A DNA stretch of 64,000 bases from Bicyclus anynana (Eukaryota > Arthropoda > Insecta > Lepidoptera > Nymphalidae): NCBI RefSeq assembly GCF_947172395.1, contig NC_069091.1:3224001-3288000 (forward strand), read 5' to 3'. A program made the translations under genes and the position numbers. This document shows, piece by piece, positions 9,840-21,004 of this stretch. The notes under the pieces are model-generated. The model saw only the letters and a program-made list of their open reading frames with translations, was not told the origin of the DNA and searched no databases. How positions within the stretch are numbered: the stretch's first letter is position 1; every line of letters starts with the position of its first letter.

Positions 9840-10190
9840 ATAAAGATCAACTACGCAATACAACTCCATCTCCAATCAATATTTGCCCGTACCGTCGAAA
9901 CGTGCGACAATCGCCGCCCAATCGCCGTGCGACAATCGCCGCCCAATCGCCGCCCAATCGCCCGGAACGCAATTAACTCACGCCGAAAGAAATCAAAGGC
10001 TCGTGATTAAAAGCGTGCGATGCGACGTCGGTGCTAATTTTTCGGCCGGTTGATGCCCGTCGAGTAATTTCCCCGGCAGTGTTATAATTTGTTCGAATTA
10101 CCGCCCGGTCCGGCCCGTAAATTATACCGGACGGGCCATTTGTAATGAAGAGCCCGTTGTAATAGCGTGGACGGAAAAAATTACACTTGA
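9840..10190. promoter_or_regulatory. GC-richer, repeat-free block; candidate cis-regulatory DNA
   Basis: Stands out from its AT-rich, repeat-filled surroundings. It starts with a short tandem array (9901-9963, units like 'caatcgccgcc') and continues with unique sequence containing several TAAT cores and 'ccggcccgtaaattata'/'ccggacgggcc' inverted words. Regulatory function is inference from composition only. Confidence 0.25.
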
Positions 10191-10542
10191 ACACACACTG
10201 TTTTTATGACATTCTTTCATTTATTTCAGCAAAGTATTTACTGCGATCTCACTTCATGTTCAGTGTCCATTGGTTGACTAAGAAAGGGTTTAGAATTGTA
10301 ACTTTGACATACCGGAACGCCAAATTGTCTATCGGTGCTTCTTTACCAGGGTAACGACTAAATACGCCGGAAGCATATTACAAAACCTCAGCTCTCCTCA
10401 ACATCAACAACTTACTATTCGTATCTATGCGGTTCTTCAAAGTGGCGTTGTAACGCTATTCTGTAATGATGTTTTTACAACTCGATATGAGTCTCATAGA
10501 GAGTCAAAGACAATAGTTATTTATGTATAATATAGTAGTTTT
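10191..10542. other. Unassigned sequence
   Basis: No gene or recognised repeat. Confidence 0.3.
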
Positions 10543-10665
10543 TAAAGGATATAACAAAATATCAGTCAAGTGAAATTTAGAACAGAGAACTTTCTAGTAC
10601 AGTCTCTTAAAAAAACGAATAGGTATAGACAATCTAGAAAATTTTGCACTATATCCGAAAGACTC
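10543..10665 (+). repeat. Dispersed repeat of unknown type, copy 2
   Basis: Homologous to 8898-9030; the copies differ by scattered substitutions and small indels. Confidence 0.65.
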
Positions 10666-10984
10666 AAGATATCAAGCGGGGAAAAGAAGTGTTAAATAGA
10701 ATCTCAATTTCGTATATGTCAACTAGCACATGTCAAAAATAGTGAATTAGCCTGCAGAACTGTTTTTGTGTACCAGAGCTCTTAGAGTTGAGCATATAAT
10801 TTCAAAATTTTGGCGGGTGGCTTTATGTTGCACATAGGTACCAACGAGTACCATTGTGCGTGGACGTTGGTCCGGAATGATAAGACCCCAAACCGTTGAC
10901 GCGTGGCGAAGATAGTGAATTGTTAAAATATCCAAGCCAGAGGTTCACTGGCTTTTTCATTCTACCATCTTTCCACAAGAGTGA
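10666..10984. other. Unassigned sequence
   Basis: No gene or recognised repeat. Confidence 0.3.
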
Positions 10985-11310
10985 CATGAAAGTGTAATTG
11001 CCCAGTGAATATGACCTCTGCCTCCAATTCCGGAGGGTGTGGGTTCGAATCCGCTCCGGGGCATGCACCTCCAACTTTTAGATTGTGTGCATTTTAAGAA
11101 ATTAAATATCACGTGTCTCAATAGGTGAAGGAAAACATCGTGAGGAAACCTGCATACCAGAGAATTTTCTTAATTCTCTGCGTGTGTGAAGTCTGCCAAT
11201 CCGCATTGGGCCAGCGTGTTGGACTAATGGCCTAATCCCGCTCATTCTGAGAGGAGACTCGAGCTCAGCAGTGAGCCGAATGTGGGTTGACAACGACGAC
11301 GACGACATGA
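10985..11310 (+). mobile_element. SINE-A, nearly full length
   Basis: A-box part 'gcccagtgaatatgacc', B box 'gggttcgaatcc', complete body, ending 'gttgacaacgacgacgacg', a GAC variant of the usual GAT tail. Confidence 0.85.
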
Positions 11311-11365
11311 AAGTATACATTTCCAGCATACTATTTTTCATAATATAAGTTAGGTCAGGTATGCT

Positions 11366-11634
11366 TCACACTAATAGTAGGCGAAAGTTTCTGTGTAAGT
11401 GCGTAATTGCATGTGTTTGTTTATTGTCTGTCTTAAAAGCTACAATTGTTGAACCTATTTAGCTAAAATTTGTAGTCATGGTGACAGATAAAACCTATGT
11501 TTAACATATTTTATGCATGAATTCATAAAAAGATACTTTCTTGTAGAGTTTAGAATATTTTGCTTTCTGGCTATCTTTCTGAAAGCCATCTGAAAAAGCA
11601 ATTTTAAAAAACACAAAGCCGCGGGCGTATACTA
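11366..11634 (+). mobile_element. Non-autonomous Helitron, diverged
   Basis: 5' 'tcacactaatagtaggcgaa' corresponds to the TCACACTAATATTATAAAGG end. The 3' end is 'gccgcgggcgtatactagt'. The interior has a (TTTG)-like and 'ttgtctgtctt' region. Confidence 0.55.
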
Positions 11635-12722
11635 GTTATAAAATTCTAATTTCAAAGGGGATATAAATTTTACTTTACTCCTTAATAACTTTACAGATTC
11701 CCTTGAAGCTGGTACAAAAATAAAAATTATTTATTAAAAATTTCCAAACAAAAATAAATTAAATTGTCAGTTTGTTCAGGCTGATTGATCACAAGCCCCG
11801 ATTGGATCCGTAGCCATGGGGACGATTCACACTTCCCTGCGGATGACTTTATTACGATCGTAAGCGTTCCTTCTCAACGTTACTTTATAATAACTCTACC
11901 CTTTTTCTCACAGTGGTCGTTGCTTCGTACAAGTAAATCAATTATTCGTTGTAAATAAAAGTTTATGATTAAAAAAATAAAAAAACATTACATGGGTGTA
12001 AAGAATTTTGCATTCTATCATGTAATTGTCACTTGAAATGTTGTGCCCATAAAAAATACAACATTTTATCAGTATTATTTATTAACTTAAACACCAATAA
12101 TAATGCATATAAATTATATTAGTAAAATGTGTAAACATTATATATATTCATACACAAAAAACTAATAAAAACGTCCCACAAATAAATATAAAAATAGTTT
12201 TTCATTAATCAATAACGCAGCTCCACTCATAGATTCGTAGAATCTCTTTGAAAAGTCATAGGAGCTCAGGTAATATCGGAGAGCAGAAAGTTATTAGAAT
12301 TTCCAGGAAATATTCAGTCAGGAGCGATGCGATCAAGCGTGAACTATCCCCAATGCAAATATTTATAGAAGAGGTAGGGAGTACCTAGAAAAAGATTACC
12401 ACTGATTGATTAGATCCGCAACAGGTAGGGAGCCGAAGTGGATACAGCTGAGCACTTTTATCCCTCGCTTTTGAAAGCGTTTGTTTAAAAAAGTGTGATC
12501 ATTTTTTTTCAACATCGATTGTGTTTATTCAAATCGGCTTGTTATTAAAGCCGTATTGATAGCAGTGTCCAAAACACAAATTAAAATCAAATTGTATAGA
12601 TATGCATTATTTTTTTCATTTTCTGTTATGTCTTCAAATATTAAATGCGTGTGTTGTCTGTTGCTTCATTTACGTACTCTTGTAACAATATGCCTCGGTG
12701 TTACTCTGTGTGGGCTATTTAA
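11635..12722. other. Unassigned AT-rich sequence
   Basis: No gene or recognisable repeat in about 1.1 kb. The minus strand was checked as well. Confidence 0.35.
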
Positions 12723-12785
12723 ACGTAGGCGTCCACTAATCCGCATCGTACGTATCGGACGCATCGCATCAAACGAATTTTTAAT
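12723..12785 (+). repeat. Half copy of a palindromic MITE-like repeat
   Basis: 'aggcgtccactaatccgcat' followed by 'cgtacgtatcgg' and 'acgcatcgcatcaaac'. Full palindromic copies are at 26120 and 57839; other halves at 13495 and 59818. Confidence 0.6.
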
Positions 12786-12817
12786 TTTCTCTCTCTCTCT
12801 CTACAGTCGTTCCTTCA

Positions 12818-13015
12818 TTACTGAAGATCATGGTCCTGGTAAGATCCCAACCTCCTGCGGGTCCACGCCTTCCAGCGGCTTCTGTTGGCGGCCATCGCTG
12901 CTATCGTGTAGCTTCGTCTTCGTTCTTTATCCTCCTCCAGCTGGTCAGCCCATCGTGTTGGTGAGCGGCCCCTCAGTCTTTTCCCGTCAGTGTTGCTGTA
13001 TTAATTTCTCTAAGC
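12818..13015 (-). pseudogene. RTE-like LINE C-terminal stub (second subfamily)
   Basis: The minus strand reads GKRLRGRSPTRWADQ, then IAAMAANRSRWKAWTRRR and SYQDHDLQ before a stop at 12820-12818. The RGRSPTRWADQ and NRSRW blocks are the C-terminal tail of RTE-clade ORFs. Upstream is interrupted by stops. This subfamily differs from the EAYVQQWTSIG stubs and is closer to 58255-58620. Confidence 0.6.
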
Positions 13016-13038
13016 TGCAATCACCGCGCCGAATTACG

Positions 13039-13233
13039 TTATCAACCCATTTCGGCTCACTGCTGAGCTCGAGTCTCCTCTCAGAATGAGAAGAGTTAGG
13101 CCAATAGTCCACCACGCTGGCCCAATGCGGATTGGCAGACTTCACACACGCAGATAATTAAGAAAATTCTCTGGTATGCAGGTTTCCTCACGATGTTTTC
13201 CTTCACCGTTTGAGACACTCGATAATTAATTTT
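13039..13233 (-). mobile_element. SINE-A, head missing
   Basis: Body from 'atcaacccatttcggctcac' to 'ccttcaccgtttgagacac'. The tRNA head is replaced by a (TA)n tract. Confidence 0.85.
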
Positions 13234-13278
<45 letters not shown>

Positions 13279-13302
13279 TTTATATAATATATATATATAT
13301 TT
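13234..13302. repeat. (TA)n microsatellite
   Basis: Near-uninterrupted TA dinucleotides with one break around 13274-13284. Confidence 0.9.
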
Positions 13303-14426
13303 AAATACCGCGCCGAATAATGTGCACGAAATATGAAATAGGCGTTGTTAACATAAGGAGGAAAGCCTAACCTTGATTCCGAGCTGTGATAGAATAGACA
13401 CGTTTGTGTGCATGGCTGTCCAAGGTATTCTTAACATGCGCCTCCAGCAACACATCTCGAACGCGTCTATTCTATTATTATTTTACTATAGATAAAATCC
13501 GTTTGATGCGATCTGTAATACGTGGATCAGTGGACACCTACCATAAATCGACAAAATATGAGCCTACCTTCCAATGTATGTGGGTGTACTAATAATTATA
13601 TTATTACTCCAGGCTGTTACTGAGAATTTCTCCAAAGATAAACACAATAAAACTTTTGTTGGCTTGAAATCCCGACTTTACAAAACAAATAGACAAAGGT
13701 CAAATTAAGTAGTCCTAAAAATTACTGAAAGTAATTTTGTTATAATCACAACACGACGTCCCAAGTTGCATTTTATCTCAAAGAATATATTCCACGTGTT
13801 TTCTAGTATTACAAAAACAAGATCCTAGTCAAGGTGGGATGGCACAAATGTATTATCCGGCATAATACAAGAACAAGAAAACCATCGATACCGGAATAAA
13901 CAACACCATCAAATCTCTGAATATCCATCGCTTGAAACCGCATTACTGGTAAATATTTATGGCGGTGCGGTACTGTCTAAAACTTGGGAGTAAACAACCA
14001 CTCCAAAAGAAAATACCTGCATACAACTTTCATATCTACACCAAAACACTATAAGGCACATAATTGATTGAGAGTATTCGAATATTAAATGTGTTGTGTA
14101 CTACTAAGAAAACATACAAGAGCCTTCCGTAACTGGCCCTTTAGGCACATTCCCAAAGGGTTAGAGAAATTTCAGTACACATGTGTTTTCATGTAAATCT
14201 AGAGGAAATCCTATCATCTTACGGCCTAAAGGTAAAAAAGAACGTAAATGCTTACGAGTGTTTTCCTACAGAAAACTGTTTAAAAGCAAACGTTTCTCAG
14301 AAATCTGTTTTATTATGCCCGTTGTAAACTGCGACTCGTTGGCGACTTTATCTGATCTAACTAGCGGCTAGATTAGATTAGGTTTTGGTTGTTTACGAAA
14401 TGTTCCCGTGACTCAGTCACCAGGCG
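13303..14426. other. Unassigned sequence
   Basis: No gene. 13495-13550 ('aaaatccgtttgatgcgat' and 'ggatcagtggac') is another half copy of the palindromic repeat seen at 12723. Confidence 0.4.
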
Positions 14427-14475
14427 ACGAGTTGGAACACCGTGGGTCACTAAGACCCACGGTGTTCCAACTCGT
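14427..14475. repeat. Perfect 22-bp hairpin, 5-nt loop
   Basis: Arm 14427-14448 (starts acgagttggaac) and arm 14454-14475 are exact reverse complements around 'actaa'. Origin unknown; compare the hairpin at 25123. Confidence 0.9.
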
Positions 14476-14871
14476 TGAAGTCTGACATCTTGCCTCCCCA
14501 TGGCGAGAAGGTATCCTTGAGGATTTCCCCCGTTAAAAAAAAAATTTAAAATGGTTAGGTTAGGCTGAGTGGTTTTCCCCCTCTACCTTGTCTACAACTA
14601 TGAGTTTATCGGAGTTATCGAGGCACAATAAAAACGTTCTTCCATAAGATTACGCACCTGTATACTAACAAATAAAACAACAAAACCTTTTTCCTTTAGC
14701 CTTCAGGGAAGCTCAAACCCCTTTGGGCTTAGATTATGTGAGTACCTACACAGAAAGGTTTCTGTTTGCCATTTTATTTAATGGAGAATCAAAATATTTA
14801 CGGAAAATTTAAGGTATCATAATTATACTGATATACTTACTATTGATTACTTTATCTAGCATATAAGATTA
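14476..14871. other. Unassigned sequence
   Basis: No gene or recognised repeat. Confidence 0.3.
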
Positions 14872-14926
14872 TAGGAGGAGACTCGAGCTCAGCAGTGAGC
14901 CGAATATGGGTTGATAATGATGATTA
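14872..14926 (+). mobile_element. SINE-A, 3' end only
   Basis: 'gaggagactcgagctcagca' then 'gtgagccgaatatgggttg' and 'ataatgatgat'. Confidence 0.8.
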
Positions 14927-15531
14927 TTGTTTTTTTTTAAATAATAACATTATATTATATTATTATATATATTATAGGAATAGTTAAAATATAAATAATA
15001 AATGCGAAGAGAGTAAAAGGAGCAAAATTCTAGCTGTCCTAGTTTGTCTAGAAAGTAGATGTAGAGACTGTAGTGGTTTTTTTAATAGATCAATCTAAAA
15101 ACCCCATAACTAATAGTCTGGTCATCGGATTAGGGTAAAGAACATGGCCACGGCTTACACTTACGTATTTGCCACTGCATAATGCAGCTGACAACAACTC
15201 TAGTAGGAAGCCCGCCGCACAACTTCCAAGTAAATATACCATAAAAGTTAAGACTTCTATGCCTTTCTCAGTCATCAAACACGCTCGCATGAACGAATAT
15301 CATAAACATTTCAAATGCAAACGGATTTTCATAACATTAATGTAACTGGTATAAAGCATTGCTCATTTCTGTAAAATAGTGTCAACTCGAAAACTTCACG
15401 GTAAAAATGCAGGGAGGATCCATTTAACAACCTTGCATTTATATTTCATAACAAACCCAACGGCGGGCCACGGCTTTTAGACGATTTCATAAGAGACTTC
15501 TGTCACATCGTCATGTTGTAGCTTACTCAGC
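14927..15531. other. Unassigned AT-rich sequence
   Basis: No gene or recognised repeat. Confidence 0.3.
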
Positions 15532-15712
15532 TATACTAATATTATAAAGAGGTAAAGTTTATGGTGTTATAGAGGATAATCTTTGGATCTACTGAACTTT
15601 TGCATAATTTTAGAAAGCCACGTTATTTGTGAGTGACTTAGGGTATATTTTATCCCCGTATACTCACGGGAACGGGAACTACGCAGATGAAATTGCGGGA
15701 CGTCAGCTATTG
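15532..15712 (+). mobile_element. Non-autonomous Helitron
   Basis: 5' 'tatactaatattataaagag'; interior 'tattttatccccgta'; 3' 'gcgggacgtcagctatt', a decayed hairpin plus CTAG end. Confidence 0.7.
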
Positions 15713-16039
15713 TAATAGAAAACAATATATAATTTAACTTTTAACATAACACAATAAATTATATATATTATTTGAATTAGACTAAGTAGGTACTTTATTT
15801 GACAAGAGACACGCGAGTCGCTTGTAGAGTTTAATCGTAACTTAATCAGTATTTCTTAAAACCGCTTATAAATTAAATTCGTAGCCCAACGAAAAAACTA
15901 AAAGTATGCAATATTTCATTACAGAGTCTAGTCAGATTCCACGTCGAGATTTCATCGCTTACAAGTGATGACTCAATGTTATACTATTTTTTTAAAACAA
16001 GACGCCATTTTCGCATAGCATGACACCTAAAAAAGAAAA
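15713..16039. other. Unassigned AT-rich sequence
   Basis: No gene or recognised repeat. Confidence 0.3.
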
Positions 16040-16268
16040 TGAATCAGTGCTTAGACTTTTTGCTGTTTCTTGGAAGTAGTTGTTCATCACGAAAACCTAT
16101 TTACGTACAAAGATAAAATTTGGCAGGGACGTAATTTATGGATACTAAACACAGAACAGAAAACGCTAAAGCTTTTAGAAAATAGTAAACGTCCGCTGAA
16201 AACGGATTTTGTGACAGGGTCAGATTAAGTAAGTCTAAAGGCGGGCGAAGTCACGGGCGTCCGCTAGT
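16040..16268 (+). mobile_element. Helitron 3' portion
   Basis: Ends with 'gggcgaagtcacgggcgtcc' then 'gctagt', the typical hairpin plus CTAG-T. The 5' boundary is not clear; 'aaaatttggcagggacgtaa' fits the family interior. Confidence 0.6.
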
Positions 16269-16515
16269 TTATTTATATTTTGCAGTTCCAATAAAAATAT
16301 CGCAAATCAAGAAAGCAGTTAGTTATGCATGTATATCTATTATTTTTCAGACAAATATAAAGGGTAATATAACTAATATCTACAGCAAGGAATTCTCTCC
16401 GCAGCAGGGAGGCAAACCAAAGAAAAACAAAATCTGTTCGCGCCGACGCACTTACGCAGTCTTTTTGTGCCCTACTCAACTTTTAGAAAGCGCAAAGCCA
16501 ATGTAACGTTTGTAA

Positions 16516-16541
16516 CTCAGAATACAGAAAACCACCAGAAG
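16516..16541 (+). repeat. 26-bp repeat, inverted partner at 19851-19876
   Basis: The same 26 bases (core 'cagaaaaccaccagaag') occur on the opposite strand 3.3 kb away, outside the foldback-like element on both sides. Confidence 0.6.
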
Positions 16542-16637
16542 GAGTGATAGCGCAAAGAAGTGAAGCCATTTAAACTACACATTTTACGATTACTCACTCT
16601 GTGTTTGTCGTGTTGTTTGACGTGCTATACAGGTGAC

Positions 16638-18777
16638 AAAGGAGATCATTCACGCTCCATACATTTTTGGGCTCTTTTTGAAAGTGCCGGCCAACAAAAA
16701 AAAATGGCACGACTCGTTAGAATTAGCTATTTGGAGCAATAGTTAATATGGCATAAAAGTTGTCAGGTGGCTCTGAACCAAGTTATACAGGTTCGACGAT
16801 TCGTTATTTCCATACATTTTGTCAATATTCAAAAGTGCCCGCTAAGGAAAAAAACTGATACGTATCGTTAGAACTGCCCATTTGGAACAATAGTTAGTAT
16901 GGCACAAATGTTGTAAGATTGCTCTGAATCAAGTTAAACAGGTTCAATGACTCGTCACTTCTATACATATTTTTTGAGTTTTGTAAGTGACCACCTACAA
17001 TATAAATAATACGTATCGTTGTAACTAGCATTTGCAGCAATATTTATTATGGCATAAACATTTTAGTATAGCTCTGTGTCCAGTTATGCAGTTTCGATGA
17101 TTCGTCAAATCCATATGTTTTATTGGTTTTCAAAGTGCCGTTTTACAAAAATATGCACTTATCACTGCACTTATCGTTAGAACTGCCCATTTGGAGTAAT
17201 ATTTAGTATGTCACGAATGCTGTAGGTTTGGTCTGAACCAAGTTATAAAGGTTCGATATCTCGTCACTTATAAGCATTTTATTGAGTTTTGTAAGTGCCC
17301 ACCGACTATATTAATGATACGTATCGTTTTAACTGGTCATTTGTGGCAATAGTTAGTATAACACGAATGTTGTAGGGTTGCTCTAAACCAAGTTACCTAT
17401 ACAGGTTAAATGTGCCTGCCAATAAGATTCTTACAGGTATCATTTTAACTGATCATTTAGACATACTTTGTCAGTTACTATGGCAGACACGTTGTATAAA
17501 TGCTCTGATCTAAGTTATACAGGTGTGACTATTTGTAATATCTATACATTTTCTTGATTTTTAAGTGCCAACCATTAAAATGGTACGTATCATTAGAACT
17601 GGCTGTAATAGAAACGGGAAGTAATAGTTAGTATAGTACAACAACCGTTGTAGGCCTGCTCTGAGCCATGTTATACAAGTTCAATGATTCTTAATTTCTA
17701 TGCATTTTATCGATTTAAGCAATACAGTTAGTTGGTAGGTATGACAGAAACATTGTATGATTGCTCTGAGATCCAAGTTTTTTGCGTTCGATGATTCGTC
17801 ACTTATGTTTTTGTTGATATCTGAATGTAATGGGGAACAATAAATAGGTAATAATGATGAATACTTAACTAATAATATGAAATAAATGTCATCATGGTGT
17901 AAGAGCTGTGTCATCATTATTTGTTATGTTCTTCCTTCTGGACCGTTTCTGCACTTGGACATGTGATTCGCCGTTGTGCGTGTATTTGTTATGTTATTCA
18001 AGCTTGTAAATCGAAATTACCATTACTTGAAGAACTTAATAAAACGTTTTTATTTCTCTCAATGCACAATAACACAATTTTTAGTTACATTTGCACCATA
18101 ATGTTGAATTTGTGCAAATGCTTAGAATCATTATTTCTATATTTTATATTATTGCTTTTATGTTTTCCAACTTTTTTGGAAATCAATGAATGAAAGTTAT
18201 ATAACTTGTTTGCAACATTTGTGCCATACTAACTATTACTCCAAATGGGCAGTTTTAACCATAAGTACCAAATTTTTGTAAACGGTACTTTAAAAAATCA
18301 ATAAAATAAGTGGATTGGACGAATCATCGAAACTGTATAACTCGACACAAAGCTATACTACAATGTTTATGCCAAAGTAAAGATTGCTGCAAATGGCTAG
18401 TTATAACGATACGTATATTTTTTTTTTTTGCGGGCACTTACAAAACTCAGTAAAATGTATGTATAGAAGTGACGAGTCATCGAACCTGTATAACTTGGTT
18501 CAGTGCAGTCCTACAACATTTGAGCCGTAGTTACTATTGCTCCAAATGGACAGTTCTAACGATACGTACCAGTTTTTTTTCTTGGCGGGCACTTTTGAAA
18601 ATTGACAAAATGTATGGAAATAACGAATCGTCGAACCTGTATAACTTGGTTCAGAGCCCTCCTACAACTTTCATGCCATATTAACTATTACTCCAAATTA
18701 CTAGTTCTAACGATTCGTGCTATTTTTTTTCGTTGGCCGGCACTTTCAAAAAGGGCCCAAAATGAATGATCTCCTTT
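16638..18777. mobile_element. Foldback-like DNA element with arms of ~150-bp tandem units
   Basis: The left arm (16638-17810) holds seven units marked by 'tatcgttagaactgccca'-like starts at about 16714, 16865, 17016, 17174, 17324, 17440 and 17590. The right arm (18199-18777) holds four units in inverted orientation at about 18709, 18557, 18405 and 18256. The outer edges match: 'aaaggagatcattca' at the left and its complement at the right, then 'gaaagtgccggccaac'. The arms flank about 390 bp of unique spacer without a recognisable gene. This is the layout of foldback elements (long inverted repeats made of short tandem repeats). Boundaries and target duplication are unresolved; a weaker match further out (16538-16568 versus 18783-18813) suggests the ends may lie outside. 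Confidence 0.7.
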
Positions 18778-18813
18778 AATTAAATTAAGCCGTCTTGTGC
18801 TATTCCTTCGTGT

Positions 18814-20193
18814 AAAAATGCCGTTGGTAGAAAAAAGAAACTGAATAGGATCACATTTCACGTGTAAGTAGCACAAATAAATATTCTTATGTTAAAATAA
18901 TGAATAATTTTTACGTGAATTTAGTTGTCATAGAAACCGATGACTTCATTTTGTAAGTGTTGCCAATGTAATTGTTTTGATTTTCCCTACTTTTAATTTC
19001 AATTCAAGGATTTATTATTAATGTAAAATATTAATCAACTAAATAGGTAGGCATAGGTTCCGGCAATTAAGTTGAAATAAAATTGTGGTAATCAGCGCAG
19101 ATAAAGAAAGTGTAAAATAATCTTAAAGCTTTAAAATTTTACAAATAACAATGGCGTGCTATATTATAATAAGTTCGTTCGTTCTTGTCTGTCTGTGTGT
19201 TTGTTTGCACATTTGTTTGTTTTCGTGTGCTTGTTTGGTGTTTTGTTTGTTTGTGTACCTACTTGTTTGCTTGTTTGTTTGAGCAAGAGGATTAAATAAA
19301 ATATTTTTATCTTCAAAACACATTTTTAAAAGATATTAAACCAATTCAATGGCTTTATTTATACTTGAATTTTAAGAGACATAAAAATTAGAGAAATAAG
19401 ACGAGATAATAATAACTGTGCACACGATTGAAATACATATTTATAATAATAATATAATATAATTATATGGAATATATAAAATTATTATTGTAAATATGTA
19501 TTTCTTTAGTTTGTTAGTTGATAAGTTTTATAATAACCGTCTTATTATATCTATTATTTATTTGTCCTTGTCTTAAATTTTTTAGAGTTCATTTTCTTGC
19601 TGACTCTTAGCAATCACTAGAAAACCGGTCCCACTGTTTTTATTGTTTACCATACAAGTTAACATTTAATGTGATGAACTGTACACTTATTGTTTTCCTT
19701 TTAACATTATAAATTTTTACCACAAAATAGGGAAAAATTTAACAGCCTCATGTACTAGCAACATTACGCGGGTGAGAATTGCGACGAGTGCAGGCTGTTG
19801 TGTACAATTTTTGGACACACTGCGCACTATAGAATGACATCTAAACGTGGCTTCTGGTGGTTTTCTGTATTCTGAGGTTTGTAATGGTAAATAAGACCAC
19901 GGATGCTTGACGATTATATTATTTAATAGGATAGATACGTGTGCAGACTTTAGGACATGACAGTAGACAATAGACAAGACAATTAGACAGACAAGTAACA
20001 TACATTGACATTGACAATTACACAGACTATAAATATTAATGTACGTAACAGCCAGAAGCTCGCGAAGAAGTTCGTGACTAAAGCAAGCATGTAGAGGCCG
20101 AGTGGAGTGAATATACATCACTGCATTACAATATGTTCCGTAGTCTTTCTAATTTTATAGTGTCATCACAAGTATAGACAAAATGTATAGAGT
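18814..20193. other. Unassigned sequence
   Basis: No gene recognised. 19185-19285 is rich in (TTTG)/(CTTG) words. The minus frame 19717-20121 is open but has no recognised domain; part of it ('LLRELLAV') resembles a minus frame at 16273-16479 ('LLRREFLAV'), hinting at a shared old repeat. Confidence 0.35.
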
Positions 20194-20475
20194 ACTAGCG
20201 GACGCCCGCGACTCCGTCCGCGTGGAACTCGATGTAAACTTTCAACTACTCCTACCCAACTCTACCCCTACCCTACCCTACCCCTACCCCTACCCTACCC
20301 CTACCCTACCCTACCCCTACCCCTACCCTACCCCTACCTTTTCCTAAATTTTCTTTGCTATAAACCTCACGGAGCCCGACACCTTTCCAACGAATGCAAA
20401 ACCGTGGAAATCGGTTCGTGCTTTCTGGAGTTATAGCGTCAGGAAGGAAAACCCGACTTATTTTTATATAGTAGA
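20194..20475 (-). mobile_element. Non-autonomous Helitron with internal (CCCTA)n
   Basis: Left edge 'actagcggacgcccgcgac' is the hairpin plus CTAGT on minus. The right part ('gaaatcggttcgtgctttct', 'atatagtagattg') is the promoter-proximal side. The interior is a CCCTA/CCCCTA array. Confidence 0.7.
20250..20338 (-). repeat. (TAGGG)n array, G-quadruplex-prone
   Basis: On minus, many G3-G4 runs separated by TA, fitting the G-quadruplex pattern. The insect telomere repeat is TTAGG, so this is not telomeric. Confidence 0.85.
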
Positions 20476-21004
20476 TTGTATGACATAAATCAGGAAATTT
20501 GTTCAGACGTCTCCTCACATCATCAGCTGTCAGCTGTCAACTGTCGCTTGTCAGTCAACACAAGTAGGATCGAGATCTTTCTATTCTTCTTCAAACGCTG
20601 TAAACGACAAGTCGAAGTTCTTCATATTCTCATACGAGCAGTGAATCAAACATTCCATACAATCAATCGTATCAAGTTGCCAGCCAATATTTGAAGAGCC
20701 AGACCTGCAGCTACCTACAGACAAGGGGTACCCCGGAAAGAAGACCGCGCCAACATACTCACAGTTATACCAATAGGGTCAACAAAATAAGAACAATGTA
20801 GATACTCGTAGGTATAAGAAAATATTAAATAACTTTTCATTACGCAGAGCAGATTCCGCATCGCGAATTCACCGGTGCTTGCGGCTGATTCAATTTGATC
20901 ACTATAACTGCGTTCCAACTGTCGCCGTCGACCGCGGCCCGCTCGCCAACCAAGTCACGGACCGGCGTAGGGCCCCTCTTGTAGCGGGTCGTAATCTGGG
21001 TTAT
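20476..21004. other. Unassigned sequence
   Basis: No gene. 20515-20560 contains overlapping 'cagctgtca' words. Confidence 0.3.

Noticed and set aside
12785..13020. Host exon preceded by a pyrimidine tract and AG
   Set aside because: The plus strand has the look of a splice acceptor (12790-12805), but the segment is explained by a minus-strand RTE C-terminal stub.
16714..17740. CRISPR-like or satellite array
   Set aside because: Units are ~150 bp, diverged and mirrored by an inverted arm in a eukaryotic genome; a foldback-like element explains them better.
19717..20121. 134-residue minus-strand frame as a protein
   Set aside because: No domain recognised. It overlaps the 26-bp repeat and resembles a short frame at 16273-16479, so old repeat sequence is likelier.
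20250..20338. (CCCTA)n as interstitial telomere sequence
   Set aside because: The insect telomere repeat is TTAGG/CCTAA. This unit is TAGGG with variable G number and sits inside a Helitron, as does the tract at 27655.
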